DNA from: Thermodesulfobacteriota bacterium
GTDB taxonomy: Bacteria > Desulfobacterota > DSM-4660 > Desulfatiglandales > Desulfatiglandaceae
Direction of reading: 5' to 3'
NCBI GenBank assembly: GCA_028278625.1
Contig: JANQDY010000020.1
Location: 1-44,242, forward strand
Length of the DNA: 44,242 nt
The notes beneath the pieces are model-generated. The model had not been told where the DNA came from and ran no database searches. It saw nothing but the letters and a program-made list of their open reading frames with translations. Positions within the stretch are counted from its first letter, which is position 1; the number at the start of each line of letters is the position of its first letter. Positions 21,601 to 36,600 of this stretch are shown here, one piece after another. Both the position numbers and the translations under genes were made by a program.

Positions 21601-24600
21601 GAGGCGTCGGCCGCCAAACTGGCGGAGCATTTTGAATGCGGCGTTCGGGCGGTTTATGAGGCGGCTCTTGGTGCGGGCGTTTGTCCCTACCGCTATGTTC
21701 GAAACCGGGAAAGCATCTCCATGGAAGAACAGCTTCTTCTGTTGAAATCGCAGGTGGCGGTGGTCGGTTCGGGAGGGCTTGGCGGTCCGGTGCTACTGTT
21801 GCTGGCCAGGTTGGGAATCGGTTCCCTGGTGGCGGTGGACCCCGATTCCTTTGACGAAACCAATCTCAATCGGCAGGCCCTGTCGAGTGTGCCGGATCTG
21901 GGCCGGCCCAAAGCCCTTGTGGCGGCCAGGTCTTTGAAGAATATCAATCCCGGTGTGGCGGTTCAAGTGCACCAGGATCGGCTCACAAAAATCAATGGGG
22001 AAAAGATTCTTTCCGGATCAAACGTGGTTGTGGATGCCCTGGACAATGTGCCGGATCGTTTCAACCTTCAAAGGGCGGCCCAATCATTGGATATTCCCCT
22101 GGTGCACGGGGCCGTGGCCGGTTTTGAGGGGCAGTTGATGACCATTTTCCCGGGTGATGAAGGATTCTCCCTGCTGTACGGAACGGAACGGGTCGAAACA
22201 AACAGGGAAAACAGCCCTGAAGCGCTTTTGGGCGTGCCGGCCGTGACCCCCAGCCTTCTGGCCACATTGGAGGCCATGGAAGTGGTTAAGCTTCTCCTTA
22301 AGCGGGGAACGCTTTTCCGGAATATGATGGTGCACGTGGACATGGAGACCGGTGAAATGAACCGGTTTTCCTTTGAATGACGTTTAAGGGCCTTTCCGGC
22401 ATCCGGAAAGGCCCTCACGGATCCTTCTTCCCATTTGAGGGGTTACTGCTGGTTCCTGGGACAGTCAACGCACGGACTACTTCCGGCCTTACGGCCTTTG
22501 CCATAACCGCCCTTTTTGCCCTTTTTAGATCGGCCGTCTCTGCCGCAACTTAATGCCAACAGCGCCGACGTCTGTTCCGGGGTCAACAATTGCCGAAAGG
22601 CGATGCGCTTGTCTGTGCGAATATCGCGCATCTTTGTCTTGATGGCCTGGATCTCTTTTTGCGTGGCCTTGATTTTTTCAACATCCAGTGTCATCTGTGT
22701 CCACAACAATTTCATTTCCGCCCGTTTAGTGGTGAGTTGCGCTTTGAGCTGTGTCATCTCCTCCTTTGTGGTCGCCTGGAGGGCTTCGATCTTTTCCGTT
22801 TGCTCAGGGGTGAGCTTTAGGGCCTCCGCCATGGCGGGATGGAGTTGACCGCTTCTTTCAAAAAGCCCGTGTTTCTGGCCTCCCAGGGCCAGGGTGGTAA
22901 AGGCCAGTACCATCAGAAGTGCTGCAAAAACGCTCATTTTTTTCATTGTCTCATCTCCTTATTCTGTTTTGGCGTTTTCATGGGCCCTTAACTCAAAAGA
23001 GGCCCTTCGTCTTTTTGAATATGACCAATCAGCACAAAGCATGCCAGAACTCTTTTTTGAGCGGTTTAGGGGGTATCGGTCCCGGTTTTGGTTAACTGGA
23101 GAGTCCAAAGTTCTATCGTCATGCCGGACTTGATCCGGCATCCAGAACATGTAGCTTATTGAAATGCTGCTAGATTCCGGCTTTCGCCGGAATGACGTGG
23201 TGGAATTCACCCTTTCCTTAATATCAATAAGTGAATAGAACTCTGGACGTTTGCGTCGGCCAAAATGAGAGCGGTCTCCATGTGCCGGATGTCCTCGAAC
23301 CGGCAAGAAATGTCGAAGAAGGGGATCCGGTTGCGACGAGATTGTCGAAATCATCCATGGCGTAAAGGATATGGTAATTGACTTTTTTTCACGTTCACAA
23401 CTATGCTTTGATCCATGAAAAGGAAAAAAAATCCCTCAACCGAAAGTGTCCGGTATTTTAAAGGTCCCTTTCTTCAGCCACTGGCCTTGGCAGTCGTATG
23501 CGTTGTTTTTGTTGTCCTGCTGTTGACCCTGGGGGTCATGGATTTCAGGACCCTTGACAAAACCCTGATCTCCTTTATGGAGAAGCGCGGAACGGATTTC
23601 ATCAAAACCGTTTGGCAACGAACGGATATGAATCTTGCACCGATGAACGCCATTCCCCAATGGGGGTTTGAGGGTTCGGATTCAGCGGATCTTGATGATC
23701 AGGGCCCTTCTTTGCAAGAGTCAATGGTGATGGCACTTCTGCGGCTGGCACAGGGATTGGATGACGTGCTTAATGCCGGAAAGCTAACGCGCGATGAACT
23801 GGCGCCGCTCATATTCAGTAATGGTTTGTGGAATCTGGCTCTGTTCAATGAACGTGGGGAGATCACCTTCGAACGTCGGCCCGTAAGCGGCATTGTTGCA
23901 CATTCCGTTAAGATTATGACAAGAGATCGGAGGGATCTTAAAATCCATCTCTTCGGCGGCTTTCGCAAGCCGGGCGCGCCGCGATTTCTGGCCCTTCGCC
24001 GAAAAGATGGGAATGGCTTCCTGGTACTGGTGCTTGACCAAGGGGCGTTTCTTTTCTGGCGATTGAAAACGGCACTTGAAATGGCGGTGGATACCGTTGG
24101 AATGCCGTCAAATACCGAATGTTTCACAGTGGTTGACAGCGCGGGAATGACCCTTTTCCAGGGGGGAGTTTGCCCGGAAACTTCCGTTCCAGATGAGCCT
24201 ACGTCCGGGGTGCTACGGAAGCTTATGGGAATCATAAGCGGTAAGCCCTCCCGGGGAAACAGCCGGCTTCTGGTCGTTCGGAAGATTGCGCTGGGTGAAG
24301 CAGGCCCTCTGACCGCGCGGTTAAGACTCGATGCGGAAAGTCTCCAAAGGACCATCGCCAGAGAAAAGCGATGGGGAATGATTGCCATGGGATTCATGAT
24401 GTTCATTGCCGTTCTTTCCATGTGGTTTCTTTACAGAAACCAGAACCGCCATATTGCCAGGTTACGGCAGTTGGAGGGACGTGTTCAGCGTGCCGAGCGC
24501 CTGTCGGCCATGGGCCGGCTGGCATCGGGTGTGGCCCATGAAATCCGCAACCCCCTAAACGCCATCAGCATGGCCTGCCAACGATTGAAAGCCGACAATC

Positions 24601-27600
24601 TGGAACGGCTTTCCCCGGTTATTCGAAAGGAAATTGAACGACTAAACGGGATTGTCGAGGAGTTCTTAGGGCTTTCCAAGGGGCAACGATTGAATTTGAA
24701 GGCGCATGACCTGGTGGAACTGGTTCGCCACGTGGCCCTGTTGATGGGGGAGGAGGCCCGTTCAAAAGGGATCCAAATACGAACCCCCGGAACAACAGAT
24801 CCCCTCATAATGTGGGTTGACGCCGGCAAGCTCGAACAGGCCCTCATCAACATGGTGAAAAATGCCTTTGATGCGCTTCTGGGCCAGGGCACCGTGACCA
24901 TGGGGATCAGCAAAAAGGATGCATCAACGGCCATGCTTACGGTGTCTGACACCGGCACGGGCCTTTCCGAAAGGGACATTGACAGGATTTTCAATCTCGA
25001 TTTCACCACCAAAGAAAAAGGGCTGGGACTGGGACTTGCTCTGGCCCATGAAATCATCCAGGCCCACGGTGGAGAGATCAGGGTGAAGAGCACACCGGGT
25101 GCGGGAACAAGCTTTTTCGTTCTGCTCCCCCTGAAATTAAAGAACGGTACAAAATAGCGAAAATGGAAAAACTCAGCATTCTGGTGGTGGAAGACGGAGA
25201 AACACAGCGGGAAATGCTCAGGGATTATCTGAAGGATGAAGGATATCCGGTTTCAGCGGCTCAAAACGGGGAAGAGGCGCTTTCAAAATTGCGTGAAGAC
25301 TGTTTTGACCTGGTTCTGACCGACTACAAGATGCCGGGAATGGACGGCCTGGATCTACTGGCTGCGGCAAAAGAACTCAATCCGGAAGTGGATGTGGTGG
25401 TCATGACCGCCTACGGAACCGTGGAGAGAGCCGTCAATGCCATGAAGGCGGGCGCTTCCGACTATATCAGCAAACCCATTGATCTGGAAGAGCTGCAATT
25501 GCTGATTCAGCGGATTGCCGGACAACGAACCATCTTGGCTGAAAACAGATTGCTTAAGAAAGAGCTGCACGGCAAGGGAATAACGCCGGACCAGATTATC
25601 TATAGGAGCGAGGCCATGGCGGAGGTGATCAACCTGGCCGGCAGGGTGGCCGAAAGCAGGGCCGCGGTTTTGATACAGGGGGAAAGCGGTACCGGAAAGG
25701 AACTGATTGCCCGGCTGATTCATGAACTGAGCTCCCGTTCCCATAAGCCGATGACCGTTGTCAACTGTGCGGCCCTGGCGGAAAGCCTCCTTGAAAGTGA
25801 GCTCTTCGGACATGAAAAGGGTTCCTTTACCGGTGCTACCGGCTCCCGGCGCGGCCGATTCGAAGAGGCGGACCAGGGAACCCTCTTCCTGGACGAGATC
25901 GGCGAATTGTCAAAGGCGGTCCAGGTGAAACTGCTGCGGTTTCTTCAGGAAAAAGAGTTTCAGCGGGTGGGTGGAAACCGGACACTCCATTCCGATGTGC
26001 GTGTTATCAGCGCCACCAACCGTGACCTGGAAAATGAGATGAAAGAGGGAGGATTTCGGGAAGACCTTTTCTATCGGCTGAATGTGGTCGGAATCATTAT
26101 CCCGCCCTTAAGGGATCGGCGAGAGGACCTGCCCCCCCTCATGGATCATTTTTTAAGTCGGTTTAAAACGGAGAACAATCGCAACATCAAGGGTATTTCC
26201 TCCAGGGCCCGGGATCTCCTCATGAAATACGATTATCCCGGAAACGTGAGAGAGCTGGAAAACATCCTGGAGCGGGCGGTGGTGATTGCCAGAGGGGATA
26301 ATGTGGAGACCGGGGATCTCCCCTTTAAGGAAGTGGCGGCCCATCATCCGAAGGACCGGATGCCAAAACAAGGGAACCTGCAGGAGGCGGTTTCATCTCT
26401 TGAGCGGGAAATGATAGGGCGGGCCATGACGGAGGCGGAAGGCCATCAGACCCGGGCCGCAAAACTCCTGGGCATCAGTGAACGGACCCTGCGGTATAAA
26501 TTGAAGAAGTACGGCTATAAATAGCGTTACTGGTCCCAGACGATCTTGGGCGGTTTTCGTTCCGGCAACCGGTAGTAGGGGAGTTTGGCGTATCCCAGCA
26601 TCATGGGATAATGATGCGGATGGTTTTCGGGCAATCCGAGCTCTTCCTTGATCCCGGGTCGGGAAAGAAGCGCACCCTGCAGCAGACCGGCCCAGCAGGT
26701 TCCCAGGCCCATGGTGGGTGCCGCCAGTTCAAGGTATGAGAGTGCCAGGGTCAAGTCGACCGTGCCGTTGGCGATCTCCTTGGATGTGTGGGCTACCAGC
26801 AGTACCGGAGCGTTTCTTAGAACCTTGTCCAGTCCCATGTCCCAGGCCTTTACGATGGCGGGAAAATAGGGCGGCCGCGACGGCTCCGGGACCTCTTTCA
26901 AAACGAAGCGCATCCAGTCCACGGTCAGTTCCGCCAACCGGCGGATCTTTTTCCGATCGGTGATGACCCGCCAGTTCACCATCTGACGATTCCCTGCCGT
27001 CGGTGCATACCGGGCGATTTCGATCAGTGCCGAAACGGTTTTTTTATCCACCGGCCGATCCCGGTAGATACGGACCGAGCGGCGCGACCGCAGAAACTGT
27101 TCGGCCTGTTCATGGTTAATGATCAGTTCCTTGTTGATGGTCGGGCAATGCGCCACGGGGATGCTCGCGTGTTGAAGGGCGCCGTGGGGGCAGGCCACAA
27201 CACAATGTCCGCATCTTATGCAGGCCGCTTCCAATTGGGGTATGAGACGCGGATATCCTTCATCACGGTCCATCCCAATGATGCCCATGGGACATTCGGC
27301 GGCGCAGATGCCGTCTTTTTTGCATTTATCCAGGTCTACGCCAATGAGCCCTCCATCATTTCCCACTGCCGACACCTCCCTCTGTTCGCCCCTCCGTTCG
27401 CTTTGTTTTGCGGCGACGAAAGAAAAAGGCACCCATGATGATCAGTGCCAGGGGAATCAGCACAACCCATATGTATTCCTCAAAAAGGGCGATGGCCACC
27501 ACGGCGATGCCCAAGAAGACCCCCACCACGCACATGCGCCAGCTGGCGGCAATCCCGGCGCAGAAGGTGGCAAAAGCGAGAATCAGAAGGGCCACCAGAC

Positions 27601-30600
27601 CCACATCCACATTGTTGAGACGTCCAGTATCGCTGGCGCTCAAAAGAAATACCAGATATATGGTGACCAGATAGCCGAGCCAGTGGAAAACCTGTGTCCA
27701 TATGAGCCTGCCCCTGTTTTCTCCTTTCCGCCCCATGCGGCTCCATTCAATGGCAATGGACGCGATGCAAAAGACGGGCGCCATGGCCATCCAGAACCAG
27801 AACCCCTTGAAGGGACTGAAATCGGTGAGCGCTATGCCCACCACCGACAGCAGCAGCAAAAGAACCAGAATCAATTCTGATGGATGCCGCTTCTTTTTTG
27901 GATCATTGCTGGATCCGTTTTGAGTGTTTCCGGACATGGGTTTCTCCTTCTTCAAGGTGTCTTGAGCGCAGTCTCAGGCGTTGGCTATAGCAGTGTAAGC
28001 CTTCCATCGCTATTCTGTAACAGAGTTTCATGAAAATCACAATGGCGGTTACCAAAAACTTTGCCAATTTCGCCAAGGTTGAACTAACCCTTGACCGCCG
28101 AAGCCGGACCGTCCTAAAATAAAAACCCTTTTAGGCTGCGGAGTGCTGATGGCGGATGATGAATCAAAAACCCTCATGATCGGGGAGGAACACCGGTTGG
28201 CGCGTATCAGGCTGCTCAAGATTCTGGCTGCCCTGGTCTGGTACCTGGGGGGCATCATTCTGCTTTATAAAGGCGTAACCCTTCTCATCGGGTCCGTCCC
28301 CCTTTTTAAAGGATCGGGATGGCCCTGGGTGGTGGCCCTTGTAGGATTCGCTCTGGGTGCGGTTAAGGGGAGACTTCTCTTTTCAAAGACCTGCAGGAAG
28401 AATCTTCGTCGTATTTCGGGTCTGGCCCACCCCAGGGTCTGGCAGTTTTTCAGCCCCGGCTTTTTCCTTCTCCTTCTTGTGATGATTGCCGCGGGCATCC
28501 TTCTGTCCCGTCTGGCGCATACATCCCTTTCGGCGCTTATCGGCGTGGTGGTTCTGGATCTTGCCGTGGGGACCGCGCTTCTTGCCAGCAGCCGTGTGTT
28601 CTGGCAGAGCCGGGCATTTGCGGCATCTGATTGCGGGAACGCTTGAATTGACTTTCGGTTTTTAGGACGGTAGTATCCGGTCAAAAGTGATAAAAGGACA
28701 GTGGGTCCTTGGCAGTTAGGGTCTTTTGCAAAAACTTTTACTGATGAGGAGGGAGTCCATGAAAAAGAGCGTCTGTTTTTTGTCTGTGGTGATGTTTCTG
28801 ATGGTGGCACTGCTGTTTCCGGTGGGAAGTTCTATTGCGGCCAAACCGATTATTCTGGGAGTACCCACATCCTTGGGATTTCTTGAAGGGAAGGAAGGTC
28901 TTGCCTGCGTGCAGATGGCGGTTGATGAAATCAATGCTGCCGGCGGCGTAAAGGTGGGCGATGAGATGCGCCCTTTTAAGGTCGTTGCCATTGATGCCCG
29001 GGGGGCGGAACCGGGCGTTCCGGTGGCCGATGTGATTCGGGCCCACAAGAAGCTCATTCTTGAGGACAAGGCCGACTTCATCGTTTTCGGATCCTTTCGG
29101 TCGGAATGCGCCATCGCCTGTATGGACGTGGTCGGCCAGTACAAGATTCCCATGATTCTGGGAACGGCCATGAGCCCGGGCATGCAAAAAAAGGTGACCA
29201 GTAACTATGACAAATACAAGTATACTTTCAGAGCCTGCTTGAACGCCGTCTATCTCATTAAATACCTGGGCGGAACCATGGCCTATCTGAACAAGGAATT
29301 CGGCTTTAACAAGGTCTTCATCATGAACCAGGACGTGGCGTGGGCCAGGAAAACCGGCGACCTCATGATCAAACTGGTCTTTGACAAGATGGGCTGGAAG
29401 GTGGTGGGCCGACAGCAGTATCCCACGGGATCATCGGACTTTTCGGCCGGTCTCATGCAGGCGAAAGCCAAAGGTGCACAGGTGATCCTCCCCATTTTTG
29501 ACATGCCCCAGAGCGGTATCCTGGTCAAGCAGTGGAAAACCATGCATATCCCGGCCCTCATGGCCGGGTTCATTTCGCCCCTTGCGGGTCCCGCTGCCTG
29601 GAAAACCTTTGACGGAAAGATCGCAGGGGCCATGAACTGTATCTTTGAGATCGGCAATATTCCGGTTCCCAAGGTTCCCAAATCGGTGGAATTTTACGAA
29701 AAATACCAGAAGAAATACGGCAAACCCATCGAAGCGGGCCATTCCCCGGCACCGGCCTACGAAATGATCTACATGCTCAAGGATGCCATTGAACGGGCCG
29801 GATCCACGAACGGTGACAAGGTGGTGGCGGAGCTGGAGAAGACGGACCGGAAAGGGGCCATGGGACGCATCAGGTTCGGCAAGGACCATCAGGTGATCTA
29901 TGGCAATGATCCCGAAGTGGAGGCTTTGGGCTGTATGATTCAGTGGCGTGAGCCGGGCAAACGGGTGATCGTGTATCCGCCGTCGGTGGCGGAAGCCAAA
30001 ATCGAGCTGCCGGAAGGGCTCAAGAGTCTCAAATAAGTTGTCAGTTATCAGCTATCAGTTGTCAGGAGGAGGGCGCGTCGTCCTCCCCCTGCACCCTGAC
30101 AACTGAACACTGAAACCTTCCATAAGGAATTCCCATGCTTTTAGGCACTCTCATTTACGGATTCATCAACAGCGCCGTTCTGGCCCTTCTGGCCATGGGA
30201 TTCAACCTGACCTTCGGCATCAGCGGGGTGGCCAATTTCGCCTACGGTGCCGTTTACATCTTTTCCGGGTTTTCCGTCTGGATCTTCATGAATACCCTGG
30301 CGATTCCCTATCTGCTTGGGGTTCTGATCGCCGTTTTCCTGGCGGCCCTCATGGGTCTGGGCATTTACTACGGGGTCATCCTGAGGATCAAGGGGATGCC
30401 GCTTTCCGAGGTCATGGCCACCTTTGGACTGGGTCTGGCCATCATGGAACTGTTCCGATACTTTGACTTTGTGGGGTTTCGCTATACCCTGCCCGTGTTT
30501 ATTGACGGCAGTTTCGGCATAGGGGATGTTTACATCGATTATCAGCGGCTGATTATCGGGCTCATTGCGGTGGTCCTTACCATCGGCCTTTATCTCTTTA

Positions 30601-33600
30601 CCAACCGGACCCGCATGGGGCTGGCTTTTCGCGCCATCGCGCAGGATGAAAGGACGGCGCTGACCTTCGGCATTGACGCCGATTTTGTGGGAGCCCTCAG
30701 CATGGCGATCGGGTGCGCTCTGGCGGCCATCGCCGCCGTGGTGATCCTGCCGTTGGGGACCATTGCGGTGGAAGGGGGGTATGAGGTGCTCATCAACGCA
30801 TTGGCCGTCTGCATCGTGGGGGGATTGGGCAGCACCGTGGGCATTCTGGTGGCCAGCGTGCTCATCGGGTATTCCCAGACCTTTACGGCCAACTACCTGG
30901 AACCCCACTGGATGATGCTGGTGAGTCTCATCGCCATCGCCATTGTCCTGGTGGTGAAACCTTCCGGACTTTTCAGCCATCAAAAGGAGCTGGAAGAGAG
31001 AATATAGCCCTTATCATGGAAAGGCGTAAGGAAAGAATCGACCGGGGTGTGAAGGCCCGTTCCGCGGACATATTCGCACTCACCAGTTACCGAGAAATGC
31101 TGTATCTGCTGATTCCCGGTGCCATTCCGGTGGTGGGGCTGCTCTGCTTTGCACCCCTGCTCAGCGATTACTGGCGTGAAGTGATCATTTCAACGGCGGT
31201 CTACGCACTATTGGCCATGAGTTGGGATATGCTCATGTGTGCCGGCCTTCTCTCCCTGGGGCAGTCGCTCTTTTTCGGCATCGGGTCGTATTTGGCCGGG
31301 TCTCTCAATTATTACGCGGGGCTCCCGCCGATTCTCACCTTGCCCATTGCCACCTTGGGAGGGGGTCTGCTGTGCACGGTGCTTCTGCTCCCGGTGCTCA
31401 GGCTTCGCGGGGTTTATTTTGCCATGGTGACCCTGGTGCTGCCCCTGATGTTGAGTCGCCTGGTGGAAGCGACCCGGATACTGGGCGGTACGGAAGGCCT
31501 CACGGGACTCACCCCTTTTCCCAGTCAGTTGACGGCGCTCTTTATCATCGTATTGGCGATTCTGGCGGTTCTTTTCGGATATCGCAGGATCATGGGGTCC
31601 GATTACGGCCTGGTGATCAAGGGGATCAGTGACAATGATCGCTCCGTCATGAGTGCGGGCTTGAACATCTACTGGTACAAGGCCCAGGTGCTTTTTCTGG
31701 GCGCTTCCGTGGGTTGCTTTGCCGGCGCCTTCGGGACCCACATGGATATGTTTGCGGGCATGCCGGGGTTTGCCCTCGATTACTCCATTATGCCTGTTGC
31801 CGCCGCCGTGGTGGGCGGTGCGGGAACCTTCGCGGGACCCCTTTTGGGGGCGTTTATCCTGGTGCCCCTTTCTGAAATGCTGCGTGCTTTGGGGGCGCTA
31901 CGCATTGTCTTTTACGGCCTCTTCCTGGTGGTCTTCGTGGTGGGGGTGCCCGAAGGGATTTTTGCCTATATCCAGCGAAAGTACCAGCAGATGGAAAGGT
32001 GGGTGGACGTATCATGACGGAAAACACACCCCTGCTCCGTGTATCCGATCTGACCAAGACTTTCGGCGGTGTGACAGCCGTATCCAATGTGGCCTTCGAC
32101 CTTCAGGAGGGAACGCTCCTGGGAGTGATCGGGCCCAACGGCAGTGGAAAGACAACCCTGGTCAACCTCATTACGGGCTTTGTGAAACCGGTTTCCGGCA
32201 AAATCCTGTTTCGGAATGTGAACATCACTGGCTGGCCCCCTTACAAGGTGGTGGGCCTTGGCGTTTCGAGAACCTTTCAGATGGTGCGCCCTTTCTACCA
32301 ACTGCCGGCCTTTAAGAACCTCATCGTTCCCCTCTACTCTCCCCGGGTCAAGAAGCTGGCAGGGGGGCGGTATGGGGATCGTAGCGCCGTGGCCCTCGAT
32401 TTACTGGAAGAGGTGGGCTTTGAACGGGACGCCTATGTGAGCTACAAAAAGGCGGGAGCCCTGCCCCAGGGATACCTCAAACGCCTGGAACTGGCCAAAA
32501 GTATGGCCCTAAGACCCGATCTCATCATCTTAGATGAGCTTTTCTCGGGCCTCAGTCTGGCGGAAGTGGCAAGCATCGTGCCCATCATTGAAAAATTGAA
32601 GACCCAGGGCAAGACCATCATCATGATAGAACACCGGCTCAAAGAGCTTTTCCGTATTGCCGACCGTGTGATCGTGCTCAATTACGGTCGAAAGATCGCC
32701 GAGGGCCTGGCACAGGAAGTGATGGAAAATCCGGCCGTAAAGGAGGCCTATCTGGGCAGTGAAGGGGAATGAGGAAAATGCCATGCTTGAAGTACATCAC
32801 CTGATGGTCTTCTTTGAAAACGCTCTTGCCTTAAACGACTTCGGGATGGAAGTTCGGGAAGGTCAGGTGGTGGGTGTTATCGGGAGCAACAGCGCCGGAA
32901 AAACCACATTGATGAACACCCTCTCCGGCCTCATTATCGACATGCGCATCAAAGAGAAACGGCGCGGCGGGGAACGGATCACCGTCTATGGGAAAGTCCT
33001 CTTTGAAAAGGAGGATATCACCAAAACACGACCCAGCGAACGGGTCAAGAAGGGAATCGTCCTGTGCCGGGAGCGACATCCCATCTTCCCTGAAAGCGAT
33101 GTGCTGAAGAACCTCAAAATGGCGGGATATTTGAGGAAGCGTTCGGAGATCTCGGAGACCATCTCATACGTCTTCGACCTTTTTCCGGCGCTGGTTCCCT
33201 TAAAATCCCGAAAGGCCGGCTTTATGAGCGGTGGCGAACAGCAAATGCTGGCCGTGGGCATGGCCCTGGTGGCCCGGCCCCGGCTGCTCCTTCTGGATGA
33301 ACCGCTCCTGGGCTTAAGCCCCATGATGCAGCAGATTCTGGTGGAGGCCATTAAAGGATTGAAGGCCGATTCGGGGATTACCGTTGTCATCAGCGAGCAG
33401 TTTGCCCGTCCGGTGCTGCCCATGATCGATTTCGGCTATATCATAGAAAACGGCATGCTGACCTTAACGGGCACCGGTTCGGAACTGATGGATAACCCGG
33501 AAGTCAAGTCAGCCTACTTTGGTATTTAACAGCCATGACCGTGCACGACCCCCATGGAAATATTTTTGATGCTTTTGCCGAGGCCGCGGAGAAGCATGGC

Positions 33601-36600
33601 CACCGCACGGCCGTCATCTATCTCGGAACCCGTTTCACCTACGGAACCGTTATGGCCCTGGCCCGCAATTTCGCCGGTTCTCTCATCAAGGCGGGCGTAT
33701 CCCCGGGGGAACGGGTGATACTGTACCTGCCCAACAGCATTCACTGGGTGATCGCCTGGCTCGGGATTCAACGGGCCGGCGCCGTGGTGGTTCCCATCAC
33801 CCCCATCTACACCAAACACGACCTCGTCTACATCGCCAACGACAGCGGTGCGGGCCATATCGTTTGTTCGGACACCAATTTCGGATATGTGAAGCGGGCC
33901 ATCCCCGAGACGGGACTCAAGAAGGCGGTGGTCGCCAAACTGGCCGATCTGCTCCCCTGGTGGAAAAGGCTTTTCGGATGGACCTTTGACAAGGTTCCCA
34001 AGGGAAAGGTGTCCCGGGAGGATGATACCCTTCGGTTCAGGGATATGGTGCGAAACAAGGGTTTCTCCGGCGATCTGCCGCCCATCGGCCAATAGGGGAC
34101 CGACACGGCTGAAATCATCTACACCGGCGGTACCACCAAGTTTCCCAAAGGGGTTCCCATTTCCCACGGACTCTATCTGGCGTCGGCAATGGAGCAGATT
34201 TCCATGGCAGACCCCCTGTTCAGACCGGAGGAGAACGTGATCCTGGGTTCCGCCCCCCTCTTTCACATCCTTGGCCAGACCTGTGCATTGAGTGCGCTTC
34301 TGGTGGGGGGCGCCATGGTGCTGATGCCCAAGGTGAACCTGGACGCCATTTTCGATGCCATAGAGCGGGCCAAAGCCGCCACCCTGATCGGTGTTCCCAC
34401 CCTTTATCGCATGATTCTGGATCATGACCGGATCGACTATTACGATCTTTCCTCCCTGAAGTATGCCTTTAACGGCGGTGACGTCCTGCCGGAGGAGATC
34501 AGCAACCGGTGGTACAAGAAATTTGAACGGCCCATTTTCCAGGGGTACGGCGCCACGGAGACCTGCGGCGGGGTGACCATGTGCCACACCGATGAAGAGA
34601 ACCCTCCCAAAAGCATCGGCCGGGTGGTGCCCAGTAAAACCGTCAAACTGGTGGACCCCCAGACCCTTGAACCGGTGGCTCCCGGCCAACAGGGAGAGGC
34701 CCTGGTTCATTCCGAACGCATGGTCCGGGCCTACTGGAACAAGCCCGATGAGACGAAAGAAGCTTTTGTGGAAATGGACGGGCTCCTCTATTACCGGACA
34801 GCCGATGTGTTGACCGTTGATGAAAAGGGCCACTACTACTTTGTGGACCGGACGGTGGACACCATCAAACACAAGGGATACCGGGTATCCTCGTCGGAGA
34901 TCGAAGGGGTGCTACAGGAGAATCAGGCCGTGGTGGGGGCCTGCGTGGTCGGCATCCCCGACGAAAAAGTGGGGGAGCGCATCAAGGCCTTTGTGGTCCT
35001 GAAGGAGGATGTAAAAGGGATCACCGGATATGATCTCATCAGGTGGTGTCGAAAGCGTCTGGCCGCTTACAAGGTCCCCCAGTATATCGAATTCCGTGAC
35101 ATGCTCCCCAAAAGCAAGGTGGGGAAACTTTTAAGACGTGAGATACGAAGTGAGGAGGAGCGTCGCAAGGAGGGATGAAAACCGGATAATCAACGGAAAC
35201 TTCTATTTTCAGTTGTCTTTGGTGTTGTATCATTGTAATTTGTCGTTATTAACTCAAGAGTTTTGTGTCTGGCTTTTTAACCGGGATCTGAATTTTAAGC
35301 GAACCCTTAGCGAAAGGAGGGATCCCATGTGTTTCATATTTCGCTTTGGTCTCCAATGCAGGCGCCCGGCTTTCTGTTTTGCCCTTATTCTGCTGGTGAT
35401 TCTCTGTTCACCATTGTCCCAGGCCGCCAGTAAGGACCGGGGTTATCAAAAGGTCAGGGTTTTGGATTCAGAGGGGGAGGAAGTCAGTCTGTACCAGGAA
35501 AGTCATGCATTGCTCATCGGGGTCAGTGATTACGGGAAAGGGTGGCCCAGACTCGACGGGGTCAAAAGCGATATCCAGGAACTTTCTGAACTCTTGAAGA
35601 GTCAAGGCTTTCAAGTGGTTATCGTTAGAGATCCGACCCATGATGAAATGATCGACGCGTTCAACGGTTTTATCAACCGGCATGGCCTGAACCCGGATAA
35701 CAGGCTCCTTTTTTTCTTCAGTGGGCACGGCTATACCGCGAAACAGTCCTACGGAACCGAAGTGGGATACATTGTTCCCGTGGATGCGCCCAATCCGGAT
35801 CTCCATTTCCTTGAATTCATGCAAAAGGCGGTGGATGTGAACCAGATCGATGGCTTTGCAAGACGCATCCAGTGCCGTCATGCCTTGTTTATCTTCGACA
35901 GTTGCTTTTCCGGTTCCATTTTCTCCGCTTCCCGGGCCATGCCCAAGAGCATTTCCTATAAAATGGCAAAACCGGTCAGGCAGTTCATCACCTCGGGAAA
36001 TGCGGAAGAAGAGGTCCCCGACAAGTCTGTTTTTCTTCAATTCCTGATCAGCGGCATCGCAGGCGAAGGGGATTTGAACCGGGACAATTATGTTACGGGA
36101 ACCGAACTGGGGTCCTATTTGCAGGACAATGTGGTCAATTATACCGATGGCGCGCAACATCCCCAATACGGAAAGATCAGAAGCCCATATCTCAATAAAG
36201 GAGATTTCATCTTTATCCTGGATGAGGACTTCCGAAATTCGGGATATGGCGATAGAACCCGCGAGCACATCGAAAATTGGAAATTTCGTGTGAAACGGAG
36301 CGAAAAGAGAACGGAGCCGATCATTGTCCCGTTGCCCAGTTTCTAATGACACCTGCTCTCAATCCCTTGCGCATTTGCCCATGATCAATCTAGGAAATCA
36401 CCATGAGAATATTCGGTTTTTTTGTTGCCTTAAGTGTGCTGATGTCGTTTTTCGCGCCTCCCGCGGATTCAAATGAATTGCGTTTCGATCTGGGACTGAG
36501 AACCTGGTGCAATAAATGGGATGTTGATGCCTTTAACGACAGGAGCAGTGATCATACCTTTCTCGTGGGGCCCAATTTCAAACTGTCCTATGGAAATTTC